DNA of 12,378 nucleotides from an uncultured archaeon (GCA_937892815.1 CALBHZ010000105.1:1-12378); one strand, 5' to 3'; shown: positions 1-6,714, counted from the first letter of the stretch. A program made the numbers and translations. Notes: a model not told the origin generated them from the sequence alone.

Positions 1-53
1 GCATACGAGAGGTAGAGAGGTCTCGTGGGCTCGGAGATGTGTATAAGAGACAG
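1..53 (+). other. Illumina Nextera i7 adapter remnant (artefact)
   Basis: This is not genomic DNA. Bases 1-10 match the end of the P7 flow-cell sequence (GCATACGAGA). Bases 12-19, GTAGAGAG, match an index I recognise as Nextera N707. Bases 20-34 are GTCTCGTGGGCTCGG, and bases 35-53 are the complete 19-base Tn5 mosaic end AGATGTGTATAAGAGACAG. One base differs from the standard oligo: position 11 is G where T is expected. When translated, this stretch gives the familiar contaminant peptide MCIRDS, and its ATG at 25 is a false start for the gene that follows. Genuine sequence begins at about base 54. Confidence 0.97.
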
Positions 54-54
54 C

Positions 55-1149
55 GTTGAATTTATTAATAGAGACGTTAAAGGAAGTTTAAAAGATATCG
101 ATCGAGAGAACATCCTTCCTAGGCATATAATCGAGAAAATGGCCTCCTTGGGTCTCTTCGGTCTGACCATTCCCAAGAAATATGGAGGAAAGGGATTGAG
201 TTTAAGGGAATTTTTAAGAATTCTCGAAGCTATAAGTAGAGAATGTCCGTGCATTGCCAACGTTATATTCCTGCATAGTATGAGCTACGACTTCATACTG
301 AGATTTGGAAGCGATGAACAGAAGGAAAAATACCTGCCGGATATAGCCATTGGACGTAGGATTTTATCCTTGCCCTTTACGGAACCTCAATCAGGTACGG
401 ACTTAGCGAATGTGAAGATGAGAGCTGTAAGGAAGGGGGAATATTACATACTTAACGGAGTCAAAACGTTAGCGACTAATGGAATGTATGCTAATCTCTT
501 CATAGTTATAGCTCGTACTAGCGAGGAAAAGCATAGAGGGCTAACCTTGTTTATCGTGGAAAAGGAGGATGGCGTGAAGGCGATTGGTCCCTTAGATCTA
601 TTTAGCGCAAGAGGTGCTGGAATTGCTACTTTAAAGTTTGAAAATGTACAAGTTCACAAAAGTAGGATTCTAGGCTCAGAGGGCGATGGTTTTTCATTAG
701 CTGTTAAGGGGTTAGCGCTAGGAAGGGTTCCGTTCTCCTCAATCGCTATTGGAGTTGTAGAAGGAGCTTTAGAAGAAGCCGTGAAATGGTCTAGTAAGAG
801 GAAGACCTTTGGAAAGCCCATATTTGAAAACCAGGCAATATGTTTTCCTCTCGCCGAGGTAGCAGCTGAGTTAAGAGCGATAAAGGCCTTTAGCGAAGAA
901 TTAGCCTTAATGATTGAGAGAGGAGAGATGCCTATAGTGGAAGCCTCAATGATTAAGCTCCTATCCTCTGAATTAGCAACTAAAGCAACAAAGATAGCCG
1001 TACAGATAATGGGAGGATGGGGGCTTGCAAGCAATTCTAAGGTAGCTAGGCTTTACAGAGATGCTAAGGCCTTAGAAATCGCTGAAGGAACGAGCGAAGT
1101 GCAAAAAATGATCATAGCGAGACAACTGCTCAAGGAGTTCAAGGGATAG
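55..1149 (+). CDS. Acyl-CoA dehydrogenase, 5'-truncated
   Basis: This FAD-dependent acyl-CoA dehydrogenase would catalyse alpha,beta-desaturation of an acyl-CoA in the cytoplasm, passing electrons to an electron-transfer flavoprotein. The first true codon visible is GTT at 55; the frame upstream of it is adapter. About 364 native residues remain, and the family usually has about 380, so roughly 15-25 N-terminal residues are missing. The N-terminal helical domain contains a TIPKKYGGKG block. The first family signature, FTEPQSGTD, starts at base 376 and lies at the flavin site. The second signature is the QIMGGWG...RLYRD block. The segment AEGTSEVQK contains the expected catalytic base: Glu at 1084-1086, at the place of Glu376 in medium-chain dehydrogenase. 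Chain-length preference cannot be read from the sequence. No partner (ETF, thiolase, enoyl-CoA hydratase) lies in the window. The stop TAG is at 1147-1149. Confidence 0.93.
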   Translation, partial: VEFINRDVKGSLKDIDRENILPRHIIEKMASLGLFGLTIPKKYGGKGLSLREFLRILEAISRECPCIANVIFLHSMSYDFILRFGSDEQKEKYLPDIAIGRRILSLPFTEPQSGTDLANVKMRAVRKGEYYILNGVKTLATNGMYANLFIVIARTSEEKHRGLTLFIVEKEDGVKAIGPLDLFSARGAGIATLKFENVQVHKSRILGSEGDGFSLAVKGLALGRVPFSSIAIGVVEGALEEAVKWSSKRKTFGKPIFENQAICFPLAEVAAELRAIKAFSEELALMIERGEMPIVEASMIKLLSSELATKATKIAVQIMGGWGLASNSKVARLYRDAKALEIAEGTSEVQKMIIARQLLKEFKG

Positions 1150-1167
1150 CTTGTTCTGTAACGGTAT

Positions 1168-1177
1168 CTTTTAAATA
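1168..1177 (+). promoter_or_regulatory. Box A promoter for the RAM-domain gene
   Basis: The sequence CTTTTAAATA is centred near 1173, about 31 bases before the ATG at 1204. An archaeal start site lies about 26 bases downstream of the box A centre, which predicts transcription from about 1199 and a leader of only a few bases. No Shine-Dalgarno sequence is seen. Confidence 0.6.
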
Positions 1178-1203
1178 TGAAAACTTCGTAGTATAATGTG
1201 GCA

Positions 1204-1435
1204 ATGCATGCAGCCTTCATTATGATGGTAACGGAAAAAGGAAAAGCATGGGATGTAGTGGAGAAGGTGAAGAAGATTAAAGGGGGTTAAGGTGGTACAC
1301 GCTGTAACTGGTCCTTATGACGTGATAGCTTACGTGGAAGTAGAAGACCTATCTAAGAGATTGAAGAACATCATATCTAAGATACACAAGATAGACGAGG
1401 TAGATATTACGTTAACGGCGATCGCAGTCCATTAA
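1204..1435 (+). pseudogene. Stand-alone Lrp/AsnC RAM (ligand-binding) domain protein, frameshifted
   Basis: The frame from ATG 1204 runs MHAAFIMMVTEKGKAWDVV and stops at TAA 1288-1290. Homology continues immediately in another frame (VKVVHAVTGPYDVIAYVEVE, then ITLTAIAVH) to TAA 1433-1435. Dropping one G from the five-G run at 1282-1286 restores a single 76-residue product. That is the size and pattern of a stand-alone RAM domain (Lrp/AsnC C-terminal, without HTH): a beta strand AFIMMV, a helix, VxVVHAVTGPYDVIAYV, a second helix, then a final strand. These small proteins form oligomers and bind amino acids or related effectors. The conserved GPYD turn is intact after the shift. A homopolymer indel in sequencing or assembly is the simplest explanation; a true pseudogene or a programmed shift is less likely. 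A box A lies upstream and a T tract follows the stop. It is convergent with the nuclease gene, with only 6 bases between them. Confidence 0.78.
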
Positions 1436-1449
1436 CCTTTTTTATTCTT
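1436..1449 (+). terminator. T-rich terminator after the RAM-domain gene
   Basis: The stretch CCTTTTTTATTCTT begins directly after the TAA at 1435, with six T in a row at 1438-1443. Archaeal terminators are commonly T-rich tracts without a hairpin. It overlaps the 3' end of the convergent nuclease gene. Confidence 0.5.
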
Positions 1450-2647
1450 CCGTAGAGACTCTCGTTTGCGGTACCATTACTAAAATCCCCATTTTTTGTA
1501 TCATTTCAGCAATTCTTCTATCGCTCTCTAAGTAGATATATATGTCGTAGTTTTCCTTTAATCTCTTTAGAACGTCCCGTTTCCATTTTATAATAGGTTG
1601 GTTTTCAGGCCTCAGTATTAGCGCATCAAAAGGCACTCCCATCTTTTCAAGCTCCTCCTTAGTTTGTTTGTAATATTCTTCAGGTCTTTCTGAGATAATT
1701 ACGATGTACTTGCCTAGCTTTCTGTACCTCCATAGCTCGTCTATCGAGTCCGTCTTAGGAGAGTCCTTGACATAATTCGCCGGATCGAAATACGATTTCA
1801 AAAAGGCCTGTTTCAATTGCCCCTTTATTAACGAAGGATCGATCTCTGGAGATAAGCCCGTTAAGAATAAAGCGAGCTTCTTCCTTTCCGTATCATCTAC
1901 CAATACTCCATCTAAGCTTGCAACTACTATAGATTCGTTTTTGGGGATCGTATCGATGATAAAGGGTTCACATATAGATCTATACTCACAAGTATCGCAT
2001 TCCCACTGTCTCCCTTCGATTATCGCCTCCTTTAGTGGAGGTACTTTCCTTTTCAAGTGTTCATGCAATAAAATAGCTCTTTCAGCTATTTTGTGTAAGT
2101 ACTCCTTTTCCCTTTTTACAGCGAAGGCTTTAACCTTACCTTTTCTCTTATCCCAATACAGTAAAATACCTCTCTCGTATCCGGTAGCATGTAAATAAGC
2201 TTGTATTTGTAAAAGATGGTTTTCATGTGGATTTTCAGGTATTTTACTTGTGCTTTTTACTTCAACGATGCTCTTACTTCCATCTATTTCAACCACTAAG
2301 ATATCGATTCTCCCCTTTAACGTTATATTTTCCGATATCTTAAGCGACGTTCCTACCTCCTCCTGCTCTACTTTAACTATACCGGAAGCGTTTAAGGCCT
2401 CAGCTACGGCTTTGTGAACTCCTTTACCCGTTGCGAAAATAGCTAGCTTCTCAGGAGAGGGTTTTTCCCCGATGGTGTATATGTAGTATTGCTTCCTAAG
2501 ACAGGCTCCTATAGCGCTAGGATAGTAAACCCCTTCTTCCCTCAAGTGTTGAGCTTGCTCCTCTTCCCACATATTCTTGAGACCTTGTTTTAAGGCTTCA
2601 ACAATCCTCTCTTCGGCCTTCTTCATCCACACCCATTCCTCCATCAT
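1442..2647 (-). CDS. Cas4-like Fe-S PD-(D/E)XK nuclease fused to a HAD phosphatase-like domain
   Basis: The protein has 401 residues in two parts. Residues about 41-230 are a Cas4/RecB-type nuclease: SAIGACLRKQYY carries Cys49, GKGVH gives His78, GRID gives Asp115, VEVKS gives Glu129 and Lys131, and Q147-x3-Y151 forms the QxxxY motif. A CxxCx5C cluster (Cys217, Cys220, Cys226) would complete a four-Cys Fe-S site with Cys49. All catalytic residues are present. Residues about 238-395 resemble HAD phosphatases, closest by eye to the polynucleotide 3'-phosphatase half of T4 Pnkp: SLDGVLVDD (motif I), VIISERPEEYY (motif II), a Lys-rich WKRD helix (motif III) and ESDRR (motif IV). The motif I nucleophile is Ser244 (codon AGC at 1916-1918) where Asp is expected, so phosphatase activity is doubtful. 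I infer a role in DNA end processing or repair; no cas gene or CRISPR array is nearby. The gene lies 13 bases after the membrane gene at 2661-2993 with only a weak AAGGGGA before ATG ATG, so the second ATG (2644) is equally possible. Confidence 0.85.
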   Translation of the reverse strand: MMEEWVWMKKAEERIVEALKQGLKNMWEEEQAQHLREEGVYYPSAIGACLRKQYYIYTIGEKPSPEKLAIFATGKGVHKAVAEALNASGIVKVEQEEVGTSLKISENITLKGRIDILVVEIDGSKSIVEVKSTSKIPENPHENHLLQIQAYLHATGYERGILLYWDKRKGKVKAFAVKREKEYLHKIAERAILLHEHLKRKVPPLKEAIIEGRQWECDTCEYRSICEPFIIDTIPKNESIVVASLDGVLVDDTERKKLALFLTGLSPEIDPSLIKGQLKQAFLKSYFDPANYVKDSPKTDSIDELWRYRKLGKYIVIISERPEEYYKQTKEELEKMGVPFDALILRPENQPIIKWKRDVLKRLKENYDIYIYLESDRRIAEMIQKMGILVMVPQTRVSTEE

Positions 2648-2660
2648 CTTAAAATTCCCC

Positions 2661-2993
2661 TTAACGCATCTTCGCTACTTCATTCACGATTACAACCACT
2701 CCCAGTATAATTAAAATGATTCCGATAAATAAGGGGAGGCTTTGAGAGAAGCTAACATAATGGGTCGATGTTAGGAAGAGGCCTATAGCCGTAACAATTG
2801 TTCCCCATGAAAAAATGTATAAGCGGGGATACGCGTATTTAGAAAAGATGGAGTACAATATGGTTACCATCCCATCCAAAGATAGAATAAGGCCTATAGC
2901 TGCGATGACTTCGATGTAATGGTACGTATAGAGAATTAAGCTTATACCAGTTGCAAATAGGGTAGTAGTGAGGAGGGAAACGCCTAGCTTCAA
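2661..2993 (-). CDS. Small four-helix membrane protein, unknown function
   Basis: I do not recognise this 110-residue protein. It has four hydrophobic segments at about residues 5-24, 27-49, 58-77 and 86-105, joined by short loops, and ends in a short basic tail (NEVAKMR). There is no signal peptide and no obvious catalytic or metal-binding motif. The start is TTG at 2993-2991. No ATG or GTG lies upstream in frame before a TAG at 3017-3015, and a box A centred about 29 bases upstream fits a leaderless transcript starting at this TTG. It is followed after 13 bases by the nuclease-HAD gene, so the two are probably co-transcribed; whether they work together is unknown. Confidence 0.75.
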   Translation of the reverse strand: MKLGVSLLTTTLFATGISLILYTYHYIEVIAAIGLILSLDGMVTILYSIFSKYAYPRLYIFSWGTIVTAIGLFLTSTHYVSFSQSLPLFIGIILIILGVVVIVNEVAKMR

Positions 2994-3018
2994 ATCGCAA
3001 CAATAAATAAGCTCCTAG

Positions 3019-3026
3019 AATATAAG
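3019..3026 (-). promoter_or_regulatory. Box A promoter for the membrane protein/nuclease pair
   Basis: On the - strand this reads CTTATATT, centred at about 3022. The predicted start site near 2996 lies three bases before the TTG start codon, in keeping with a leaderless message. Confidence 0.5.
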
Positions 3027-3034
3027 TATAATCC

Positions 3035-3547
3035 TCAAGGCGAGGTAATTATCGAAAAAGATCTTATACATTTCAAGCCTTGTAGCTTTTCCAACGCCTG
3101 TGCTGGTATCTTCCCCTCCACTACAATCGTTAGAGCGGGGTTGGGATAGAGATCGGGGTCATCGGCTAAAGCTTGCCTTATAACTAACCCATACTTAGCT
3201 AAAATGGAGGAAACGGAAGCTATTATGCCCGGGCTATGGGGATCCGCGTACAGTTTAATTACAGTAAAGCCTAGTTGAGGAGCGACGTCCACTAAGCTAG
3301 GACCAGCAGGTTTAAGCTTTAGGAATATAGATTTGAGTTCTGGATTTGAAAGGAGGAACTTAGCTGTTTCCCTTACTACCCTTCTATCAACTCCTGCTGC
3401 CCTAGCAATGGCGTTATCCGTAAGTTCTACATCTCCGACGTAATATCTACCCGATTCATCTATTCTTATTCCATATTCAACCATTAACCTCACTACTGAT
3501 AGGCCTGCTTTTCTTCTAGAAAACCATTTTTCCACCTTATTCCACAA
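3035..3547 (-). CDS. HTH-ACT domain protein, putative regulator of amino acid metabolism (COG2150 type)
   Basis: This 170-residue cytoplasmic protein has a winged or plain helix-turn-helix region at about residues 41-66 (ELTDNAIARAAGVDRRVVRE; the AIARAAGVDRRVV core is typical of a recognition helix). An ACT domain follows at about 94-167, containing the usual TVIKLYADPHSPGIIASVSSILAKYG-like strand-helix pattern with the effector-site DPHSPG loop. This arrangement is that of the archaeal family annotated as a predicted regulator of amino acid metabolism. ACT domains bind amino acids and the HTH suggests DNA binding; the ligand and target genes are unknown. The start is ATG 3547, about 31 bases from a box A centre with no Shine-Dalgarno, so a near-leaderless transcript is likely. 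The membrane gene starts 41 bases downstream and has its own box A. Confidence 0.85.
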   Translation of the reverse strand: MWNKVEKWFSRRKAGLSVVRLMVEYGIRIDESGRYYVGDVELTDNAIARAAGVDRRVVRETAKFLLSNPELKSIFLKLKPAGPSLVDVAPQLGFTVIKLYADPHSPGIIASVSSILAKYGLVIRQALADDPDLYPNPALTIVVEGKIPAQALEKLQGLKCIRSFSIITSP

Positions 3548-3574
3548 ATCTAGCTAAATTTAGAACTATTTCCC

Positions 3575-3582
3575 ATTTAAAC
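3575..3582 (-). promoter_or_regulatory. Box A promoter for the HTH-ACT gene
   Basis: On the - strand this reads GTTTAAAT, preceded by a purine-rich AAAA stretch that could serve as a BRE. The centre is about 3578, which predicts a start site near 3552, four to five bases before the ATG. Confidence 0.6.
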
Positions 3583-3594
3583 TTTTATTTTTAC

Positions 3595-3638
3595 ATAAAA
3601 AATAATAGGGAGGAGAATTTGTTTTAATAAAAAATAAT
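3595..3638 (-). terminator. Double T-tract terminator after the thermosome gene
   Basis: Reading along the - strand after the thermosome stop, the 12-base word ATTATTTTTTAT occurs twice, at 3638-3627 and 3606-3595, each with six T. The tandem T tracts without a hairpin fit an archaeal terminator with a backup copy. The distal tract lies next to the box A of the HTH-ACT gene. Confidence 0.6.
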
Positions 3639-3639
3639 T

Positions 3640-5280
3640 TTATTCGCCAGTAGAGGGCTTCTTCTCCTCTTTCTCCTTTAATTTAGTCGCAGCTATTACG
3701 TCGTCTATCCTCAGTATCATACTCGCTGCTTCAGTTGCTGCCTTTATTACCTGCTCCTTAACTGATAGAGGTTCGAAGACTTCCTTCTCGTAGAGATCTC
3801 CTATCTTATTATTCATTACGTCTATACCGGCCCATATCTTGCCTTGTCCATGCGCAGCGCTTAGCTCTACCTGTGTATCCAATGGGTCCATACCGGCGTT
3901 TTCAGCTAAGGTTAGAGGGATCGTCTCTAGCGCTTCAGCAAACTTAGACACGGCTAACTGTTCTCTTCCTGGCAGGGACTCAGCCCACTCTCTCAACCTC
4001 TTAGCTACTTCGGCCTCCGGAGCTCCTCCTCCAGCTACTATAGCCGGCTTCTCCAGCACGTCCTTAGTAACCATTATAGCATCGTGTACGCTCCTCTCAG
4101 CTTCGTCTACTACTCGTTGTCCTCCTCCTCTCACCAATATTGTAACCGATTTGGGGTTCTTACATCCTTCAACGAATACCCATTTATCCTCCTCTATCTT
4201 CCTCTCTTCAACTAAAGCGGCTTCTCCTAGGTCTTGAGGAGTGAGGTCCTCTAGGCTTGTTACTACCCTCCCGCCAGTAGCCTTGGCTAATTTCTCCATA
4301 TCGCTCATCTTTACTCTCCTTACCGCAAGTATTCCAGCCTTAGCTAAGTAGTGTTGAGCTAGATCGTCTATTCCCTTTTGACAGAAGACCACGTTAGCTC
4401 CAACGCTCTTTATCTTCTCAACCATCTCCTTAAGCATTCTCGCTTCTTCATCTAGGAAGGCCTTCATCTGAGTTGGGTCGGTTATATTTATCTTTGCATC
4501 AAACTCCGTCTTCTCTATCTCCAAGGGAGTGTTTAACAGAGCTATCTTAGCGTTCTCTACTCTCTTAGGCATGCCAGCATGGACTACCTCTTTATCAATT
4601 ACTACTCCCCTAATTAGAACCGTATCCCTTATAGAAGCTCCTGGCTTCTTCTCTACTTTTATAGCATCTACGTCTACCTTTAGCTTTCCATCTTTCTTTT
4701 CAGCAACTTGTAAAACGGCATCTACTACTAAGTTAGACAGGTACTCGGCGTCTCTAGATACCATCTTCGTTGACATCGCCGTCTTAGCGACTTTAAGGAG
4801 CCAATTCCTATCGTTTGGATCTACCTTGATTGCTATTTCATTCAATATTTCGATGGCCTTGTTTGCGGCTTTCCTATATCCATCTACGATTATAGTTGGA
4901 TGGACTTCTTTCTCAATAAGCTCCTGTGCTCTCTGTAGCAACGCTCCGGCAAGCACTACCGTACTAGTAGTTCCATCCCCGACCTCGCTATCGGTTGCCT
5001 TAGCGATCTCCACCATCATCTTAGCGGCTGGGTGTTGTACATCTATTTCCTTTAGAATGGTCGCTCCGTCGTTAGTTATGGTTACGTCCCCTAAGCTATC
5101 GACAAGCATTTTATCCATTCCTCTAGGACCTAAGCTCGTTTTTACGATTTCGGCAATGAGAACTGCGGCCGCTATGTTGTTTCTTTGAGCATCCCTCCCT
5201 TTAGTTTCCTGAGTCCCCTCCTTCAGGATTAATACAGGCTGCCCAGTAGACGTAACTGCAGGTATCGCGGTTGCGGACAT
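3640..5280 (-). CDS. thsA: Thermosome subunit (group II chaperonin)
   Basis: This 546-residue subunit belongs to the archaeal double-ring ATP-dependent chaperonin that refolds cytosolic proteins. The equatorial domain carries [11 protein letters not shown] (48-58), TNDGATIL (69-76) and GDGTTST (101-107), which bind nucleotide and Mg; Asp71 and Asp102 are conserved. Asp400 in ERSVHDA matches the hydrolytic Asp, and GGGAPE is at 417-422. The intermediate and apical domains span about 150-400, with the helical protrusion in the [17 protein letters not shown] region. The C-terminus is a charged [12 protein letters not shown] tail rather than a Gly-Met-rich one. Only one subunit gene lies in the window, and whether it is alpha or beta cannot be decided, so the symbol is provisional. 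The start ATG 5280 is supported by the [13 protein letters not shown] N-terminus and by AAGGAGGTG at 5299-5290. The promoter has a strong box A, and the leader holds two SD-like motifs and a short upstream ORF that stops directly before this ATG. Confidence 0.97.
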   Translation of the reverse strand: MSATAIPAVTSTGQPVLILKEGTQETKGRDAQRNNIAAAVLIAEIVKTSLGPRGMDKMLVDSLGDVTITNDGATILKEIDVQHPAAKMMVEIAKATDSEVGDGTTSTVVLAGALLQRAQELIEKEVHPTIIVDGYRKAANKAIEILNEIAIKVDPNDRNWLLKVAKTAMSTKMVSRDAEYLSNLVVDAVLQVAEKKDGKLKVDVDAIKVEKKPGASIRDTVLIRGVVIDKEVVHAGMPKRVENAKIALLNTPLEIEKTEFDAKINITDPTQMKAFLDEEARMLKEMVEKIKSVGANVVFCQKGIDDLAQHYLAKAGILAVRRVKMSDMEKLAKATGGRVVTSLEDLTPQDLGEAALVEERKIEEDKWVFVEGCKNPKSVTILVRGGGQRVVDEAERSVHDAIMVTKDVLEKPAIVAGGGAPEAEVAKRLREWAESLPGREQLAVSKFAEALETIPLTLAENAGMDPLDTQVELSAAHGQGKIWAGIDVMNNKIGDLYEKEVFEPLSVKEQVIKAATEAASMILRIDDVIAATKLKEKEEKKPSTGE

Positions 5281-5319
5281 TCACATACTCACCTCCTTAA
5301 ACCTCCTTTTAATTTCCAT
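5281..5319 (-). promoter_or_regulatory. 12-codon upstream ORF in the thermosome leader
   Basis: An ATG at 5319-5317 opens a frame encoding MEIKRRFKEVSM. It ends at TGA 5283-5281, directly abutting and in frame with the thermosome ATG at 5280-5278. The predicted start of transcription (about 5328) is only about 9 bases before this ATG. The last sense codon is itself an ATG placed five bases after GGAGG. Whether it is translated is not shown; chance is possible in an AT-rich leader. Confidence 0.4.
5290..5310 (-). promoter_or_regulatory. Tandem Shine-Dalgarno motifs before the thermosome gene
   Basis: On the - strand, AAGGAGGT occurs twice, eleven bases apart (proximal copy 5298-5291, distal copy 5309-5302). 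The proximal one, extended to GGAGGTGAG, is a near-perfect match to the archaeal 16S 3' end. Its GGAGG core lies 11 bases from the thermosome ATG, longer than usual, but 5 bases from the upstream in-frame ATG-TGA. Confidence 0.7.
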
Positions 5320-5350
5320 AAAATTCCAATTTTTAGCCCTCATCTCTACA

Positions 5351-5360
5351 CTTATAAATT
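5351..5360 (-). promoter_or_regulatory. Thermosome promoter, box A with BRE-like A tract
   Basis: On the - strand this reads AATTTATAAG, preceded by the purine-rich GGGAGAAAA (BRE-like). It is the strongest-looking box A in the window. The centre near 5355 predicts a start of transcription near 5328 and a leader of about 48 bases, unlike the leaderless genes around it. Confidence 0.7.
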
Positions 5361-5409
5361 TTTCTCCCCCAACTCCTTGATTCGTAATATTTCATATTGT
5401 TACAAAGAA

Positions 5410-6714
5410 TTATAGGGCCTTAGTTACGGTCATGCCGTCAACTATTATTTGAGGGGAGAGAGTTGGTGTCTCGACTTCCCACCATTTTATCCACCTCCTC
5501 TTCTTACCTATTCCAGATATAGAGTTTAAAAGCCTAGGAATGGAATCGCTAAGCCTAAAGCCGTGTATTGAGGCCTTTACCTCTCCATTCTCTACTAGGA
5601 AGGCAGCATCCCTAGGAATAGTTGAAAATTCTCCTGTTCTATAGCTTTGAAACCTAGTATACCAGTTATTCGTGACGATTATTCCGCTCTTAAGCTCCCT
5701 GATCATTTCATCATCGTCCATATCTCCGCTTTTAACTTCCAAGTTCCATGGATGAGGCTCTATAATTCCAGCATTGGCTGTAGATTCCGTTTTGAATTTC
5801 TTCGCCGTCGTTGAATTATGGATGTATGTCAGTAGGATTCCGGAATCTATCAATTTATTAGATTTCGTAGGAAGACCCTCATCATCAAATGATCTACTGT
5901 CTAACCCTCCTTGGATCTGTCCGTGATCGATTAGCGTTAAGTTGCTCACAGCTACCTTCTCCCCTATCTTATCCTTAAAGAACGATAGGCCCGCCTCTAC
6001 CATAAAAGCTGAGGTAGAGATTCCAACGTGTTCAAATATGTTGGCCGCAACGGTCGAGCTCAATAGAACGCGATACCTTCCCTCCCTTACGGTCTTAGGG
6101 TTTTTAGCCATCTTGCTATACATGCCGGCTAGCCTGCCGGCTTCTTCCGGATTAAAGGAGGATAGCCTTGTTGAAACGGCAATACCATGTCCACTTGACT
6201 CCTTACTTGTAAAAGCCCTAACGTTTAGTTCGATTCCCGTCCTAATATCCCTTCCCTCGGCTCCTCCAGAAGTGAAGATTTCGATGTTAGTTATAAAAGC
6301 GGATAGAGATCCGGCTACCCTCTTCGCTCCATTTTCCAAAGCTGAGTATATAGCTCTAGAAACGTAGGGCGTAAGGTCCTCTTCTCCTATCTTAGTATCG
6401 ATATCTCCGTTATGGACGTATCTAAAAGGACCCCGAGGAAGGTGCGCATATTCTGTTTCACTTGAAGCCATCATCGATTTGTAAAGGGAGGATATGAACG
6501 AGGCGATCTCCCCCTTCCTTAAGTCGTAAGTTGCACCAGCTATACGTTTTCTTTCCTTAGCCATGTAAATGAAGAGGGCGGATCCCGTTTTATCCTTAGT
6601 AACTGTTATGGAGTTATTGGTAAACCTTATCATCCTATCCCTATTCTTGAAGAATAGTACTACGAAATCTTCGAGGTTGAGAGAATTCAGCTTCTTAATT
6701 ACGAAGTCTATCAT
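5410..6714 (-). CDS. tldE: TldE/PmbA-like subunit of the TldD/TldE protease
   Basis: This 434-residue protein is the non-catalytic partner of TldD. In the family, TldD and TldE form a heterodimer that cleaves unfolded or modified peptides (known from microcin B17 maturation and CcdA degradation); the archaeal substrate is unknown. The N-terminal alpha-beta domain covers about residues 1-170, and the C-terminal beta-rich peptidase U62 fold follows, with VLLSSTVAANIFEHVG aligned to the place where TldD carries its metal site but without HExxxH. The ending SPQIIVDGMTVTKAL is typical of the family. The start is ATG 6714. The Shine-Dalgarno AAGGAGGTGA overlaps the tldD stop codon 7 bases upstream, which implies translational coupling and 1:1 synthesis. 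Length is normal (430-450). Confidence 0.92.
   Translation of the reverse strand: MIDFVIKKLNSLNLEDFVVLFFKNRDRMIRFTNNSITVTKDKTGSALFIYMAKERKRIAGATYDLRKGEIASFISSLYKSMMASSETEYAHLPRGPFRYVHNGDIDTKIGEEDLTPYVSRAIYSALENGAKRVAGSLSAFITNIEIFTSGGAEGRDIRTGIELNVRAFTSKESSGHGIAVSTRLSSFNPEEAGRLAGMYSKMAKNPKTVREGRYRVLLSSTVAANIFEHVGISTSAFMVEAGLSFFKDKIGEKVAVSNLTLIDHGQIQGGLDSRSFDDEGLPTKSNKLIDSGILLTYIHNSTTAKKFKTESTANAGIIEPHPWNLEVKSGDMDDDEMIRELKSGIIVTNNWYTRFQSYRTGEFSTIPRDAAFLVENGEVKASIHGFRLSDSIPRLLNSISGIGKKRRWIKWWEVETPTLSPQIIVDGMTVTKAL

Noticed and set aside
25..54. ATG at 25 as the start of the acyl-CoA dehydrogenase
   Set aside because: The codons from 25 to 54 come from the Nextera adapter; the true N-terminus is off the contig.
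654..1034. 126-codon - strand frame opposite the acyl-CoA dehydrogenase
   Set aside because: The + strand shows conserved dehydrogenase motifs throughout; the antisense product has no recognisable features.
1442..2647. Calling the nuclease a CRISPR adaptation Cas4
   Set aside because: There is no repeat array, cas1, cas2 or other cas gene in the window, and the HAD fusion is not a feature of adaptation Cas4; only the family resemblance is kept.
3839..4237. 132-codon + strand open frame opposite the thermosome gene
   Set aside because: Low-complexity Ser/Pro/Ala composition and full overlap with the chaperonin gene; a shadow frame.
4529..5188. 219-codon open frame on the + strand opposite the thermosome gene
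   Set aside because: It is Ser/Thr/Phe-rich, with no family resemblance or promoter, and lies wholly inside a strongly conserved gene; an antisense shadow of biased codon use.
5942..6367. 141-codon + strand frame opposite tldE
   Set aside because: It overlaps a clearly conserved gene and has no start signals or family features.
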